Shown in pieces: positions 5,064 to 5,313 of a DNA stretch of 5,313 nt. The notes under the pieces were generated by a model that made no database searches, had not been told where the DNA came from, and saw nothing but the letters and a program-made list of their open reading frames with translations. The position numbers and the translations under genes are program-made. The DNA comes from an uncultured Pseudomonadota bacterium (GTDB lineage Bacteria > Pseudomonadota > Gammaproteobacteria > Steroidobacterales > Steroidobacteraceae). How positions within the stretch are numbered: position 1 is the first letter of the stretch; every line of letters begins with the position of its first letter. The stretch covers positions 1-5,313 of the forward strand of contig CAIVYV010000026.1 in NCBI GenBank assembly GCA_903910215.1, written 5' to 3'.

Positions 5064-5313
5064 ATGCACATGACAAATATCCCCTTTGCAACGACCGATT
5101 GGTCTACGGTGACCGAAACTCGACATCCCGGGGAGTCGGGTGAGGCTTTTTGGCGCACGCAGCAATTTGGCGATATCCGAGTGCGTCTCGTGCGATACAG
5201 CGCCGGATACACGGCCGATCACTGGTGTGAAAAGGGGCATGTGCTTTTTTGTATGCAAGGCGATCTGACGACGGAGTTGCAAGATGGTCGTGTCGTCGAG
5301 TTGAGAGCGGGCA
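5064..5313 (+). CDS. small cupin-fold protein with a DHWC metal-site motif (3' end cut off by the window)
   Basis: The first 83 residues of a reading frame that runs off the right edge. Landmarks are NIPFATTDWS (5-14), GEAFWRTQQFGDIRVRLVRY (26-45), the motif ADHWCEKGHVLFCMQGDL (51-68), and TTELQDGRVVELRAG to the edge. The spacing matches cupin motif 1, G(X)5HXH(X)3-4E(X)6G, but with His53, Cys55 and His59 at the positions usually held by His, His and Glu. It resembles what NCBI calls DHCW-motif cupin-fold proteins, small single-domain proteins of about 110 residues with no established function, so roughly 25-30 residues, including the second cupin motif, should lie beyond the window. No signal peptide is visible, so it is probably cytoplasmic. 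It follows the sulfurtransferase by 20 bp with its own Shine-Dalgarno and is likely in the same operon. Confidence 0.82.
   Translation, partial: MHMTNIPFATTDWSTVTETRHPGESGEAFWRTQQFGDIRVRLVRYSAGYTADHWCEKGHVLFCMQGDLTTELQDGRVVELRAG

Noticed and set aside
1..5313. Defence or mobile system in the window
   Set aside because: No nuclease, helicase, toxin-antitoxin, integrase, transposase, terminal repeat or tRNA was seen; all recognised genes are typical chromosomal functions with similar base composition.

Overview
The window looks like ordinary chromosome from a moderately GC-rich (by eye about 60%) Gram-negative bacterium. A gammaproteobacterium of the Xanthomonas/Nevskia/Steroidobacter type is my best guess. 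This rests on the kinds of protein present (a long exported M14 peptidase with a GATase-like tail, an RluF-type pseudouridine synthase, a periplasmic rhodanese), not on any marker gene. I see no insertion sequences, CRISPR arrays, tRNA or rRNA genes, or phage genes.

Layout. Bases 1-112 hold a possible tail of an upstream reading frame and a compact promoter region: a perfect DnaA-box 9-mer overlapping a -10-like hexamer, then a good Shine-Dalgarno. Bases 113-2881 (+) encode an exported zinc carboxypeptidase-family (M14) protein with a C-terminal GATase1/DJ-1-like domain that lacks a nucleophile cysteine. Bases 2914-3297 (-) encode the fluoride channel CrcB/Fluc, converging on the peptidase gene across a 32-bp gap. 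A 60-bp divergent region separates crcB from an RluF-type 23S rRNA pseudouridine synthase (3358-4098, +). Short gaps of 18 and 20 bp then lead to a periplasmic tandem-rhodanese sulfurtransferase (4117-5043, +) and the start of a small cupin protein (5064 to the window end, +, truncated).

How the genes relate. The last three genes share a strand and close spacing, and the rhodanese and cupin each have their own Shine-Dalgarno, so they probably form one transcript. Their biochemical roles (rRNA modification, periplasmic sulfur transfer, small metal-binding cupin) do not form an obvious pathway. The peptidase and crcB are separate transcription units. I do not see convincing evidence for a new multi-gene system. 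The points most worth a second look are the DnaA box on the peptidase promoter, the crowded divergent crcB/rluF control region with a probable leaderless rluF mRNA, the cysteine-less GATase-like domain, and the unusual His/Cys/His ligand set in the cupin.
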